Positions 35,914 through 44,422 of a stretch of DNA of 64,000 nucleotides are shown here, piece after piece (the stretch's first letter is position 1; each line of letters starts with the position of its first letter). The stretch spans positions 62,001-126,000 of the forward strand of contig CAWIOX010000018.1 in NCBI GenBank assembly GCA_963837775.1, written 5' to 3'. The notes beneath the pieces are model-generated. The model was not told where the DNA came from and searched no databases. It worked only from the letters and a program-made list of their open reading frames with translations. The translations under genes and the position numbers were made by a program. Origin of the DNA: CAWIOX01 sp963837775 (GTDB taxonomy: Bacteria > Pseudomonadota > Gammaproteobacteria > Burkholderiales > Burkholderiaceae_D).

Positions 35914-38181
35914 ATGCATGCCACGCGCAAACTCTGGACTTGGCTAGCAGTAATCTGTGTGCTGTCCTTCGCGGTGCTCGGTTGGGTCGGCACCGAAATC
36001 TACGTCACCGCGCCGCCGATTCCGCAGCAAGTTGTCAGTACCAAGGGCGATGTCGTCTATTCAGCCGGGCAAGTCCAGCGCGGCCAGCAAGCCTGGCTGG
36101 CCGCAGGCGGACAGCAATTGGGTTCGGTCTGGGGGCACGGCGCTTATGTCGCGCCGGACTGGTCGGCCGACTGGCTGCACCGCGAAGCGCTCGCGTTGCG
36201 CGAAATCTGGGCACAAAAGGAGTTCGGCACATCCTACGAACAACTCGGCGTCGGCCAGCGAGGACAACTCGATGCGCGCCTGAAAACCGAGATGCGCCAG
36301 AATACCTACGACAAGCAGAGCGGCAGTATCGCGCTGTCGGTCGAACGTGCGGCAGCCGTCAAGCAAGTGGCAGCGCATTACATCAGCCTGTTCGGCGACG
36401 ATGCGAAGCTGGACAAGTTGCGTGAACAATACGCGATGAATTCAGGCTCGCTGACCGATCCGGAAGACCAGCGCGCGCTGTCGTCGTTCTTCTTCTGGTC
36501 GGCCTGGGCGGCAGTCACCGATCGCCCGGGCGAGACTGACATCTCCTATACCAGCAACTGGCCGCATGATGCGCTGGTGGGCAACACGCCGACCACCGGC
36601 ACCGGGGTCTGGTCGATTGCCAGCGTGATCCTGATGATCGCTGCGATCGTGGGCATGCTTTTCTATCATTCCAGCCGCAAGGAAGAGGGCGATCCGACGC
36701 CGCCCAAGGAAGATCCGCTGTTCAATCTGAAGGCAACGCCTTCGATGCAGGCCACCAAAAAATATTTCTACGTCGTCATCGGCCTGATTCTGGCGCAAGT
36801 CGGGTTCGGCGTGATCACCGCCCACTATGCGGTCGAAGGGCGCAGCTTCTTCGGTTTCCCGCTGGCTGAAATCCTGCCATATACCGTCAGCCGCACCATC
36901 CATACCTCGTTCGCAGTGCTATGGATAGCCACCGCATGGCTGGCCACCGGCCTGTATATCGCGCCGGCCATCTCCGGTCATGAACCCAAATTCCAGAAAC
37001 TGGGCGTCGATGTATTGTTTTACGCATTGCTGTTCATCGTGGTCGGCTCGACTGCCTTCGGCTGGCTGGGCACCTTGCAGCACATGGGTTCCTCGTTCAG
37101 CTTCTGGATCGGCAATCAGGGCCTGGAATTCACCAGCATGGGCCGCATCTGGCAGATCCTGCTGTTCGTCGGATTGCTGTTCTGGGTGCTGTTGCTGGGT
37201 CGTGGCCTGATGCCGGCATTGAAAAAACCGTCTGAAAGCCGTGCGCTGATTGCAATGGTGTTTCTGTCGGCGATGTGCATCGGGGGCTTTTATGCAACCT
37301 CGCTGGCCTGGGGCCAGCATACCCACTACTCGATGATCGAATACTGGCGCTGGTGGTTGGTACACCTGTGGGTCGAAGGCTTCTTCGAAGTATTCGCCAC
37401 CGCGGTGATTGCGCTGTTGTTCACCCGTCTTGGCCTGATCCGCGCGACGACCGCAAACAGCGCGATCGTGCTGGAAACCATCGTGTTCCTGTTCGGCGGC
37501 ATCCTGGGCACCTTGCATCACCTGTACTTCACCGGTACCGCAACCTATGTGATTGCGATCGGCGCGATGTTCTCCGCGCTGGAAGTGGTGCCGCTGGCGA
37601 TGATCGGGGTCGAAGCGTACAACAATTACCAGCGTTCGAAAGCCGCACCGTGGGTCCAGGCTTACAAGTGGCCGATCCTGTGCTTCATCGCGGTCGGTTT
37701 CTGGAACGTGGTGGGTGCCGGTCTGCTGGGTTTCTCCATCAATACGCCGATCGCACTGTATTACCTGCAGGGCTTGAACATGACTGCCGCCCATGGTCAT
37801 GCGGCGCTGTTCGGCGTGTACGGCATGCTGGGTATCGGCCTGATGCTGTTCTGCCTGCGCGGCTTGACTGACCGGGCGTTATGGAGCGACAAGTTGCTCA
37901 GTCCGATGTTCTGGCTGCTCAACATCGGCCTGGCGATGATGGTGTTCCTGTCGCTGTTGCCGGCCGGTATTTACCAGGCCTGGGCCAGCATCAGCAAAGG
38001 CATGTGGTTTGCCCGTTCGCCGGCAGTGATCCATTCGCAGTTGATGGAAAATCTGGTCTGGCTGCGGGTTCCCGGCGACATCGTGTTCGCACTCGGCATG
38101 CTGTTCCTCACCTTGTTTGCGCTGCGCTTGTTGGGCATCGGCGCCCGCAGGCAGCCGCAACTGGCGACTGTCAGGAAATAG
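35914..38181 (+). CDS. norZ: Quinol-dependent nitric oxide reductase, single subunit (qNOR)
   Basis: 755 residues, the size of single-subunit qNOR rather than NorB of the two-subunit type (about 460). The N-terminal extension (transmembrane helix at 8-30, then a periplasmic domain with GQQAWLAAGGQQLGSVWGHGAYVAPDWSADW) is the fused NorC-like part without a haem c motif. The NorB core has about 12 more helices with the haem and FeB histidines in RTIHTSFAVLW, WWLVHLWVEGFFE, GTLHHLYFTG and AAHGHAALFG. It reduces 2 NO to N2O with quinol at the inner membrane. GGAG precedes ATG 35914. Also called norB. Confidence 0.95.
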   Translation: MHATRKLWTWLAVICVLSFAVLGWVGTEIYVTAPPIPQQVVSTKGDVVYSAGQVQRGQQAWLAAGGQQLGSVWGHGAYVAPDWSADWLHREALALREIWAQKEFGTSYEQLGVGQRGQLDARLKTEMRQNTYDKQSGSIALSVERAAAVKQVAAHYISLFGDDAKLDKLREQYAMNSGSLTDPEDQRALSSFFFWSAWAAVTDRPGETDISYTSNWPHDALVGNTPTTGTGVWSIASVILMIAAIVGMLFYHSSRKEEGDPTPPKEDPLFNLKATPSMQATKKYFYVVIGLILAQVGFGVITAHYAVEGRSFFGFPLAEILPYTVSRTIHTSFAVLWIATAWLATGLYIAPAISGHEPKFQKLGVDVLFYALLFIVVGSTAFGWLGTLQHMGSSFSFWIGNQGLEFTSMGRIWQILLFVGLLFWVLLLGRGLMPALKKPSESRALIAMVFLSAMCIGGFYATSLAWGQHTHYSMIEYWRWWLVHLWVEGFFEVFATAVIALLFTRLGLIRATTANSAIVLETIVFLFGGILGTLHHLYFTGTATYVIAIGAMFSALEVVPLAMIGVEAYNNYQRSKAAPWVQAYKWPILCFIAVGFWNVVGAGLLGFSINTPIALYYLQGLNMTAAHGHAALFGVYGMLGIGLMLFCLRGLTDRALWSDKLLSPMFWLLNIGLAMMVFLSLLPAGIYQAWASISKGMWFARSPAVIHSQLMENLVWLRVPGDIVFALGMLFLTLFALRLLGIGARRQPQLATVRK

Positions 38182-38266
38182 AGTTGATCAACCCGGGAGT
38201 CGGGTAGTCGGCAATCGAAGCCGAACCCTCTCCCACTGAATGTTAAAAACCAAAAGGAGTTTTACC

Positions 38267-38530
38267 ATGGCCCACGATTGCTCCACACCCGTTACAGCGG
38301 AAGGCGTGTATCCGTTCGATGCGCGCGGCGTCGCCAAGCGTTTCCGTCACGCAGCAATTTTCGGCGCTTTGTCGTCGCTATTGCCAGGCGAGACCATGCG
38401 CTTCTGTAATGACCACGATCCCTTGCCTTTGCTGTCGCAGATTGATAACCACTACGGCGAGCATGTCACGATTGCCTATGTTTCACGTGCCCCCGGTGAA
38501 ATCGTGATTGATTTCAGGATCGTTGCCTGA
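38267..38530 (+). CDS. DUF2249 family protein
   Basis: 87 residues from ATG 38267, with AAAAGGAG as the ribosome site; it follows norZ by 85 bp in the same direction. The pattern VYPFDARGVAKRFRHAAIFGALSSLLPGETMRFCNDHDPLPLLSQI is typical of DUF2249, a small TusA-like fold that accompanies NO and nitrogen-oxide genes. A second DUF2249 gene lies at 56543. The association suggests a role in NO metabolism or repair; not proven. Confidence 0.88.
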   Translation: MAHDCSTPVTAEGVYPFDARGVAKRFRHAAIFGALSSLLPGETMRFCNDHDPLPLLSQIDNHYGEHVTIAYVSRAPGEIVIDFRIVA

Positions 38531-38554
38531 ATCTGCTTGGCGCAATAACGATGT

Positions 38555-38587
38555 AAAAAAACGCCGAAATGTTTTCGGCGTTTTTTT
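38555..38587. terminator. Bidirectional intrinsic terminator
   Basis: Stem with arms AAAAAACGCCGAAA and TTTTCGGCGTTTTTT around TG, between convergent DUF2249 and the nos-operon apbE gene. It can end both transcripts. Confidence 0.93.
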
Positions 38588-38604
38588 GTGGACGATGCAG
38601 CGAC

Positions 38605-39639
38605 TCATTCACGCTTTGTCTGCACTGTCATGCGGGCCTGCATCGCAGCTGTCATCTCGACGTTTTTGTTGGAGTCAATCAACATGACTTCTTTCAGGCC
38701 CAGGCGTTCCGCCATCGCTTTCCAGTGCTTGGGGCCGGCCACGAACAAGGGTTTGGAATGACCGTCGGAGCGCAGGCCGGCATCCTGGCCGCCTGAAGTG
38801 ATGATCGTGACCGAGGCGACCAGATCGGTGGTTTCGCCGGTTCTGGGGTCGATGATGTGCGGATGGCGTTTGCCATCTTTCATGAAGTAGCGCTGATAAT
38901 CGCCGCTGGTGCCGACTGCTTCATTGTCGTGTAAATCGATGCTGGCCACTGTGCCTTCGCCGCGCGGATCGCGGATGCCCACTTTCCAGAAATGGTCACC
39001 CGGCTGGCCGATCGCCAGTACATTGCCGCCGACATTGATCAGGGCCGCCTTCACATGTTGTGCGCGCAACAGTTGGGCCGCACGATCGAGGGCATAGCCC
39101 TTGGCATAGCCGCCCAGATCCAGCATCACGGCGCGGTTATTGCTGCTGATGACGGTGCCATTGAAACGCAGGTCGCTCATGCGTGGATTGGCTTTAACCC
39201 ACTGCGCTATTTCAGCGGGTGCCGGGTCATGCGGCGTGATGTTGCTGCTCTGGAAGCCCCATAGCCGTATCAGATGGCCGATGGCGGGATTGAACAAGTT
39301 ATCGGACTGCGCCGACAGGGTGGTGGCGGATTTCAGCAGATCCACCATTTCCTGGTCTGCCTGAAACGGTTCGCCGCGCGCAATGCTGTCATTGAGGGCG
39401 GTAAGCTGGCTCGGTTGCCATGCATGGAATTTGTGATGCAGCCGGTCAAACTCATTTAAGACAGCACCGCTCAACTGCTGGGCGCGGGCTTCCGGTTCGC
39501 CATAAATGCTGACTTCAACCAAGGTGCCAAAAACATTGCCCGGCGTACGGTAGGTGTCTGTATTGCGATTGCATGCACTCAGCAACGGCAGTGCCAGCAG
39601 GCAGGCAATCAGGGTCCGGCGTAATTTTTTCGTGGTCAT
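38605..39639 (-). CDS. nosX: ApbE-family FMN transferase (NosX-like)
   Basis: 344 residues from ATG 39639. Lipoprotein signal peptide with lipobox LLSAC (Cys 22). ApbE domain: GTLVEVSIYG, FNPAIGHLIRLWGF, VMLDLGGYAKGYALDRAA, the nucleotide-binding LINVGGNVLAIG, and HPHIIDPRTGE with the metal-binding aspartate. It transfers FMN from FAD to a threonine of target proteins in the periplasm. As the last gene of a nos cluster, the target should be the FMN-binding domain of NosR, the role known for NosX. Confidence 0.88.
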   Translation of the reverse strand: MTTKKLRRTLIACLLALPLLSACNRNTDTYRTPGNVFGTLVEVSIYGEPEARAQQLSGAVLNEFDRLHHKFHAWQPSQLTALNDSIARGEPFQADQEMVDLLKSATTLSAQSDNLFNPAIGHLIRLWGFQSSNITPHDPAPAEIAQWVKANPRMSDLRFNGTVISSNNRAVMLDLGGYAKGYALDRAAQLLRAQHVKAALINVGGNVLAIGQPGDHFWKVGIRDPRGEGTVASIDLHDNEAVGTSGDYQRYFMKDGKRHPHIIDPRTGETTDLVASVTIITSGGQDAGLRSDGHSKPLFVAGPKHWKAMAERLGLKEVMLIDSNKNVEMTAAMQARMTVQTKRE

Positions 39640-39707
39640 GGTGCTCAGTACCGGCAGGTGGCTGCGTCGATCAGGCACAATTGCAGCCGATCGACGCAGC
39701 GTTAATG

Positions 39708-40172
39708 TCAGCTGGCTTTGCTGACCATGTAATCAACTGCAGACTTCAGGTCGCCTTCGCTCAAGCCGGCATTGCCGCCCTTCGGAGGCATCATATTGAG
39801 GCCATTGAGTGCATTGGTGTGAAGTGTGTCGATGCCTTTGGCGATACGCGGCGCCCACGCTGCCTTGTCACCGAATTTCGGTGCGCCCAATACACCGGCG
39901 CCATGGCAGGCCAGGCAGGTGGCCGTGTATACCTGCTCACCCTTGACCAGGTCTGAGCCGCCGGTTGCTTTAGCGGATGCGGACGCAGCCGGTGCTGCTG
40001 GTGCTGCCGGTGCAGCAACTGGTGCTTCAGCGGCAGGTGCGGATGCGACCGGTGCCGATGCTACGGCAGCGGCCGATGCTTCAGGCTGCGTGGCGGCAGT
40101 ATCGGCTTTCTTCTCTCCGCAGGCGGAGAGGGCGATGGCAAGGACCAGGGGTAATAATTTAAATGCTTTCAT
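39708..40172 (-). CDS. Monohaem cytochrome c5-like lipoprotein
   Basis: 154 residues. Signal peptide with lipobox LSAC (Cys 18), then an Ala/Pro-rich flexible linker of about 50 residues. One c-type domain follows with the haem motif CLACH and a distal-ligand region NMMPPKGGNAGLSEGDLKSAVDYM, of the cytochrome c5/c555 type. The linker would let the haem domain reach partners in the periplasm. Its place inside the nos cluster makes it a likely electron donor to NosZ or link to NosR; this is inference. Confidence 0.87.
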   Translation of the reverse strand: MKAFKLLPLVLAIALSACGEKKADTAATQPEASAAAVASAPVASAPAAEAPVAAPAAPAAPAASASAKATGGSDLVKGEQVYTATCLACHGAGVLGAPKFGDKAAWAPRIAKGIDTLHTNALNGLNMMPPKGGNAGLSEGDLKSAVDYMVSKAS

Positions 40173-40218
40173 TTTGAAATTTCCAGTAGTTTAAGAAAGT
40201 GTTTTACAAGCTGGATGG

Positions 40219-40863
40219 TCAGGTATTTCCATCCAGCAATGGGTCTTGCAACAGAGCGTTCAGTAGCCCGGAGAAATTAAGCCAGCTATCCCGGCCCGGT
40301 TGTGTGATATTGTCGGCCAGAACAAGTGCCTCAGCACTATGACGGTGGTGCGAGAGCGGCCTATTTTCCGCATGCACGGGTGCGGTGTCAATGCGTAACT
40401 CAGCGTCCCCCCAGCTCCAGTTGATCGAATATTCTTCCGGGCTGAAATAACGCACTTCCATCATCAGACCGGTGTCGAACGACAGCAGCAGTGCATCTTG
40501 TGCCAGTCTTACCGGCTCCGTCAGGCGCTCTGCGTAGGCTGATTCAATATGGTCTTTGAGGATCAAATGCTGACTGATGGCTGGCGCTTCACTGCTATCG
40601 CCGGAGCCTAGATGGGCCAGCAGTTCGGCTCGGATTTGCATGCGACTCTGTTCCAGTATCAATGCACTCAGATAATGCTCATAGGCCGGGTGTTCCGGCA
40701 ACTCGCCGTTGCGTATCTTCTCCAGCAAATCAGCTTCACCCCCGACCTGATACGACTTCAGTATTTCCTTGCGCGACTCGCGCAGCCGATAGCTGGTTTG
40801 CGCATACAGATTCTGCATGTTTTCGGTATCCAGCGCATCGTGCTCCTGCTCCAGTTGATCCAT
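40219..40863 (-). CDS. Unknown nos-cluster protein
   Basis: 214 residues with no signal peptide, membrane span or metal motif. Acidic, largely helical in the first half (LYAQTSYRLRESRKEILKSYQVGGEADLLEKIRNGELPEHPAYEHYLSALILEQSRMQIRAELLAHL), with a beta-rich C-terminal half (LLLSFDTGLMMEVRYFSPEEYSINWSWGDAELRIDTAP). It sits two bases after nosL and before the cytochrome gene, so it is cotranscribed with nos genes. I do not recognise a family. A cytoplasmic assembly or regulatory factor is possible but unproven. Confidence 0.75.
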   Translation of the reverse strand: MDQLEQEHDALDTENMQNLYAQTSYRLRESRKEILKSYQVGGEADLLEKIRNGELPEHPAYEHYLSALILEQSRMQIRAELLAHLGSGDSSEAPAISQHLILKDHIESAYAERLTEPVRLAQDALLLSFDTGLMMEVRYFSPEEYSINWSWGDAELRIDTAPVHAENRPLSHHRHSAEALVLADNITQPGRDSWLNFSGLLNALLQDPLLDGNT

Positions 40864-40865
40864 GC

Positions 40866-41384
40866 TTATTCCTTGTTGCCGCGCAGATTGACGGTTTCAA
40901 GCGTGATCTGATCGAAATGCAGGATCTTGCCGCCTTCTTTTTGCATGAATGCCTCGGCATCCTGCATGCTGGAGAAGGAACCGAAAGTAGCGCCCATTGA
41001 GCCGAGTTTCCTGCTGCCGGCGACATAGATGGCGGTCTTGGCATCGATCCAGTTGCCGGCCGGATGCTCCCAACTGGTCTTGCCCATATCCTGAACAAAC
41101 ATGGCTGAAACCGGTCGTTTTTGTTCGGACGAGAGCATGCTCCGGAACATGTCCAGCACATCGCAGTAAAACTCGGGTTTTCCTTCTGCAAAATGCGTTT
41201 GTGCCTTTGGTCCCGGATAATCGAGCAGCAGCATGCCATCCAATGCGCAGGCGGTATCTCTGGTCGGTTCTTGCGGCATGATTTTCGTCACGGTCTGGCT
41301 GCATGCTGCGAGCAATATGATGGCCGCGAAACTGGATAATCTGGTGCGCATGGCAGTTTTCCTGCCGATGGTTTTTAAAGTCAT
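40866..41384 (-). CDS. nosL: NosL copper chaperone lipoprotein
   Basis: 172 residues. Signal peptide with lipobox LLAAC (Cys 28); an ATG 12 codons into the frame is an alternative start. The mature part has CALDGMLLLDYPGPKAQTHFAEGKPEFYCDVLDMF, then AMFVQDMGKTSWEHPAGNWIDAKTAIYV and the C-terminal MGATFGSFSSMQDAEAFMQKEGGKIL. These Met/Cys-rich motifs are those of NosL, which delivers Cu(I) to NosZ in the periplasm. Overlaps nosY by four bases (ATGA). Confidence 0.93.
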   Translation of the reverse strand: MTLKTIGRKTAMRTRLSSFAAIILLAACSQTVTKIMPQEPTRDTACALDGMLLLDYPGPKAQTHFAEGKPEFYCDVLDMFRSMLSSEQKRPVSAMFVQDMGKTSWEHPAGNWIDAKTAIYVAGSRKLGSMGATFGSFSSMQDAEAFMQKEGGKILHFDQITLETVNLRGNKE

Positions 41385-42205
41385 TTGAATCTCCAGTTTG
41401 CAATGAAAAATGGCACGATGATCCAGCCCAGCATGATGCCCATCAGGGTCGTCGGATTGGTCAGATGATCAGGCATGACGGTGGCCAGTCCGTACATGTT
41501 TTGCACTTGCTCCGAGTTGAAGATGTTCAGCAGGCGAAACACATCGGCAGGATTGAGCATCAACAAAGCGGCAAAGACGGCGCTGCCCAGATGGCCCTGG
41601 CTGATTACCAGTGCGCCCATCAGCAGCAAATCAAAAATCAGCACGAAAAAGAACCATAATGCGATCGCAATGCCACTGGCGCGCATCCGGTCCAGCGAGA
41701 GCACCGACACCAGCAGCGACATGCTCAAAAATGCCATGCCCATCAGTATTGCGCTGAACACGAAGCCGAGGTAATGATAAAGGCCACTGGTATCGAGTTG
41801 CGATGCCAGCAGCAAGACCCCAACTCCGAAGCCGAGTACGGTGGAACTGGCCAGAGCGGCCGACAAGCCGAGGAATTTGCCAAGCAGTATCTCGAAGCGG
41901 GTGATCGGCATCGACAGCAGCAGTTCCAGCGAGCCGCGCTCCTTCTCTCCGACAATCGCGTCATAGCCCAGAATCAGCGCAATCAGCGGCACCAGATAAA
42001 TCACCAGGCTGACCAGGCTGGCGATGGTGATGTCGATGCTTTGGAATCCGACCGAGCCTTGTTGTGCCGCGCCAAAATAGGCGATCGCGAGCGCAAACAA
42101 TGAAAAGATGATGGCGACCGCCAGCACCCAGCGGTTACGGATGCGGTCACGAAATTCCTTGGTCGCGATGACGCGCACCTGCGACCATTCAATGCTGCTT
42201 GACAT
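41381..42205 (-). CDS. nosY: NosY ABC transporter permease
   Basis: 274 residues from ATG 42205, which lies 17 bases inside the end of nosF. Six membrane segments. The N-terminal VRVIATKEFRDRIRNRWVLAVAIIFSLFALAIAYFG and the central LGYDAIVGEKERGSLELLLSMPITRFEILLGKFLG are hallmarks of NosY and related ABC-2 permeases. With NosF and NosD it forms the complex that matures the copper-sulfide centre of NosZ. Confidence 0.93.
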   Translation of the reverse strand: MSSSIEWSQVRVIATKEFRDRIRNRWVLAVAIIFSLFALAIAYFGAAQQGSVGFQSIDITIASLVSLVIYLVPLIALILGYDAIVGEKERGSLELLLSMPITRFEILLGKFLGLSAALASSTVLGFGVGVLLLASQLDTSGLYHYLGFVFSAILMGMAFLSMSLLVSVLSLDRMRASGIAIALWFFFVLIFDLLLMGALVISQGHLGSAVFAALLMLNPADVFRLLNIFNSEQVQNMYGLATVMPDHLTNPTTLMGIMLGWIIVPFFIANWRFK

Positions 42206-43118
42206 TGCGTTCTCCATAACCCAGGAACAAGTCTTCCAGCGACGGCTCATGGACGGCAATATCCAGCAGCACGCCATCCAGAGCGGAAAGTCGTTTGAGC
42301 ACGGCCATCTTGTGTTCGGCCGGACAGGACAACGCTGCACCATCGCCGCCCATTGTCAGTTCCAGGCCTGGCAGGTCCGCCAGCGCGGCGTTCAGCCGGG
42401 CTTCCTGCCCTGGTTGTAATGACATTTGAATGATGGACGGCAGCACCATGTGCTGGCGTAATTCGGCCAGCGTTCCTTGTGCGGCGATCCGGCCTGAATT
42501 GAGAATCACCAGACGATCGACGCGATTCTGGATCTCTGCCAGGATGTGCGAGGTGATGATGATGGTGGCGCCTTGCGCTTGCACATCGCGCAGGATGCGG
42601 TAAAAATCGTGTATGCCTTCCGGATCGAGGCCATTGGTCGGCTCATCCAGGAAAATCAGGTCCGGGTTGCCCAGCAGTACCTGGGCAAAGCCCAGGCGTT
42701 GGCGCATGCCTTTGGAGTAGCCGCGCACACGACGCCCGGCTGCTTGCTCCAATCCGACACGCGCCATGATTTCGGCGCAGGTACTGCGCGGCACATGTTT
42801 GAGATCGGCGAACAGCTGTAATACCTCGAGTCCGGAAAGGTTGTCATACGTGACGAAATTTTCGGGCAGGTAGCCGATACGGCGTCGTACCTGGCGGAAA
42901 TCGCGACCGCCGATCAGTGTGTGCTGCACGCGGATTTCTCCGGTGCTGACGGGTGTCAGCCCCAGCATCAGTTTGAATAAAGTGCTCTTGCCTGCGCCGT
43001 TATGGCCGATCAGGCCGAACATCTCGCCCTTGCTTACCGTGAGGTCGATGCCGTCAATCGCATGTACCTCACCGAACCACTTGGTGACATTGCGCACTTC
43101 AATTGCGTTGTTTGCCAA
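42189..43118 (-). CDS. nosF: NosF ABC transporter ATPase
   Basis: 309 residues. Walker A GHNGAGKST near residue 40, Q-loop region IGYLPENFVTYDNLSG, signature YSKGMRQRLGFAQVLL, Walker B LIFLDEPTNGLD and switch histidine TSHILAE. The C-terminal 80 residues (LQPGQEARLNAALADLPGLELTMGG) are the extra domain of NosF. It energises NosY and NosD. Its start lies inside the end of nosD, a 20-bp overlap. Confidence 0.95.
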   Translation of the reverse strand: MANNAIEVRNVTKWFGEVHAIDGIDLTVSKGEMFGLIGHNGAGKSTLFKLMLGLTPVSTGEIRVQHTLIGGRDFRQVRRRIGYLPENFVTYDNLSGLEVLQLFADLKHVPRSTCAEIMARVGLEQAAGRRVRGYSKGMRQRLGFAQVLLGNPDLIFLDEPTNGLDPEGIHDFYRILRDVQAQGATIIITSHILAEIQNRVDRLVILNSGRIAAQGTLAELRQHMVLPSIIQMSLQPGQEARLNAALADLPGLELTMGGDGAALSCPAEHKMAVLKRLSALDGVLLDIAVHEPSLEDLFLGYGERNVKQH

Positions 43119-44379
43119 TCCACTTTCTCCAGTCTTGATATAGGGGCTGCATGCGCGGATGCTTGTCCACGACGCTGGGCACGCGCAGAAATGGAAACTG
43201 CTGGGCCACGAAATGCAGGGTCTGGACCGACGGGCTGGAGAGCAGCAGCTTGAGCAATGGATATTGCCAGTTCAGCCGGTCTACCATGTCGTTGGCCTCG
43301 TAGGCAACATCGCCGATGCCGTCGCCATTCTGATCCCAGCCGCTGTAATTGCTCCAGTAATTGCCCTTGCTCTTGCCCCACTCGACATCTTTGGAGGCAA
43401 CAAACTTGATCTGTTCCTGGTTGCTGATGAAGTCATTGCCATCGACGACGTTGTTGCTGGAGCCGGCTGACAAATGTACGCCCACTGTGTTGTCGATCAC
43501 CAGGTTATTTTTCAGCGTGTTGTATTCGGCATCGTAAATGAAAAACCCCCGGCCATTGGCCGCCACAATATTATTTTCGATGACGGAGTCCTGAATGGTG
43601 CGCAACATGATGCCATGATCGGCATTGCCCCATGCCTTGTTATTGCGCACCATCAGATTCCGTACTTCCATCAGCGCCAGTCCGCCGGTGTTCAGATAAG
43701 TCTCGTTGTATTCCCAGGTACTGTGATCGGTCGTCATGTAATGCGTGCCGTACCGGAGGTGATGCATTTTGTTACCGCGAAACAAGGCATATTGCGAGAC
43801 ATCGACATAAATACCATCGCGCGTATAGCTGATGTTGTTCTCGATGATTTGCACGCCCTTGGTGTTGTACACCTGAATCCCATTGCCGCGGGCCGAAGAC
43901 AACAGAGCACTCTGGCCGACGATGGTGTTGCGCACGATGCGCGCATCTTTCGATCCTTCCAGCCATATGCCGAACAATATGTTTGTCAACTCGCAGTCCT
44001 GCACTGTCACACGGTCGGAGTGCGGCTGGATGTAGATGCCGGCGTTCTGTGCAGTGAGGTCGATGCCGCTGTCCTTGACGATAAAGCCCTGAATCAGTAC
44101 ATCAGAGGCACGCACGCGTATCACGTCAGCATTTTTATTGCCGCTGATGCGAGGTCGATTCCGTCCCTGTAACGTGAGCGGCTTGTCGATCACCAGATTT
44201 TCGGTGTAATCACCGGATGCGACCTCGATAGTGTCGCCGTCATGTGCGCTGCGGACGGCGGCTGCGATTGATTGCCCGGGTTTGACTTGCAGCACGGCTG
44301 CCCAGACAGGACCGCCGAATACTGAGGATAAGCCGGCCAATATTGCGAGCCGGATTATTAATGCAGGCGAAATTATCAA
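43099..44379 (-). CDS. nosD: NosD periplasmic copper-processing protein
   Basis: 426 residues when started at TTG 44379, which has GGAG nine bases upstream and gives a clean signal peptide (MIISPALIIRLAILAGLSS, cleavage near VWAA). No suitable ATG lies in frame between the nosR stop and this point. The mature part is a right-handed beta-helix with CASH-type repeats (GIWLEGSKDARIVRNTIVGQ, GNGIQVYNTKGVQIIENNISY, GIYVDVSQYALFRGN) and the late segment GKSKGNYWSNYSGWDQNGDGIGDVAY. NosD helps assemble the CuZ site of NosZ with NosFY. Confidence 0.92.
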   Translation of the reverse strand: MIISPALIIRLAILAGLSSVFGGPVWAAVLQVKPGQSIAAAVRSAHDGDTIEVASGDYTENLVIDKPLTLQGRNRPRISGNKNADVIRVRASDVLIQGFIVKDSGIDLTAQNAGIYIQPHSDRVTVQDCELTNILFGIWLEGSKDARIVRNTIVGQSALLSSARGNGIQVYNTKGVQIIENNISYTRDGIYVDVSQYALFRGNKMHHLRYGTHYMTTDHSTWEYNETYLNTGGLALMEVRNLMVRNNKAWGNADHGIMLRTIQDSVIENNIVAANGRGFFIYDAEYNTLKNNLVIDNTVGVHLSAGSSNNVVDGNDFISNQEQIKFVASKDVEWGKSKGNYWSNYSGWDQNGDGIGDVAYEANDMVDRLNWQYPLLKLLLSSPSVQTLHFVAQQFPFLRVPSVVDKHPRMQPLYQDWRKWIGKQRN

Positions 44380-44422
44380 ACTGCAACTCCAATCAGTGAC
44401 ACTGTTTTCTCCATTGTGAGCG

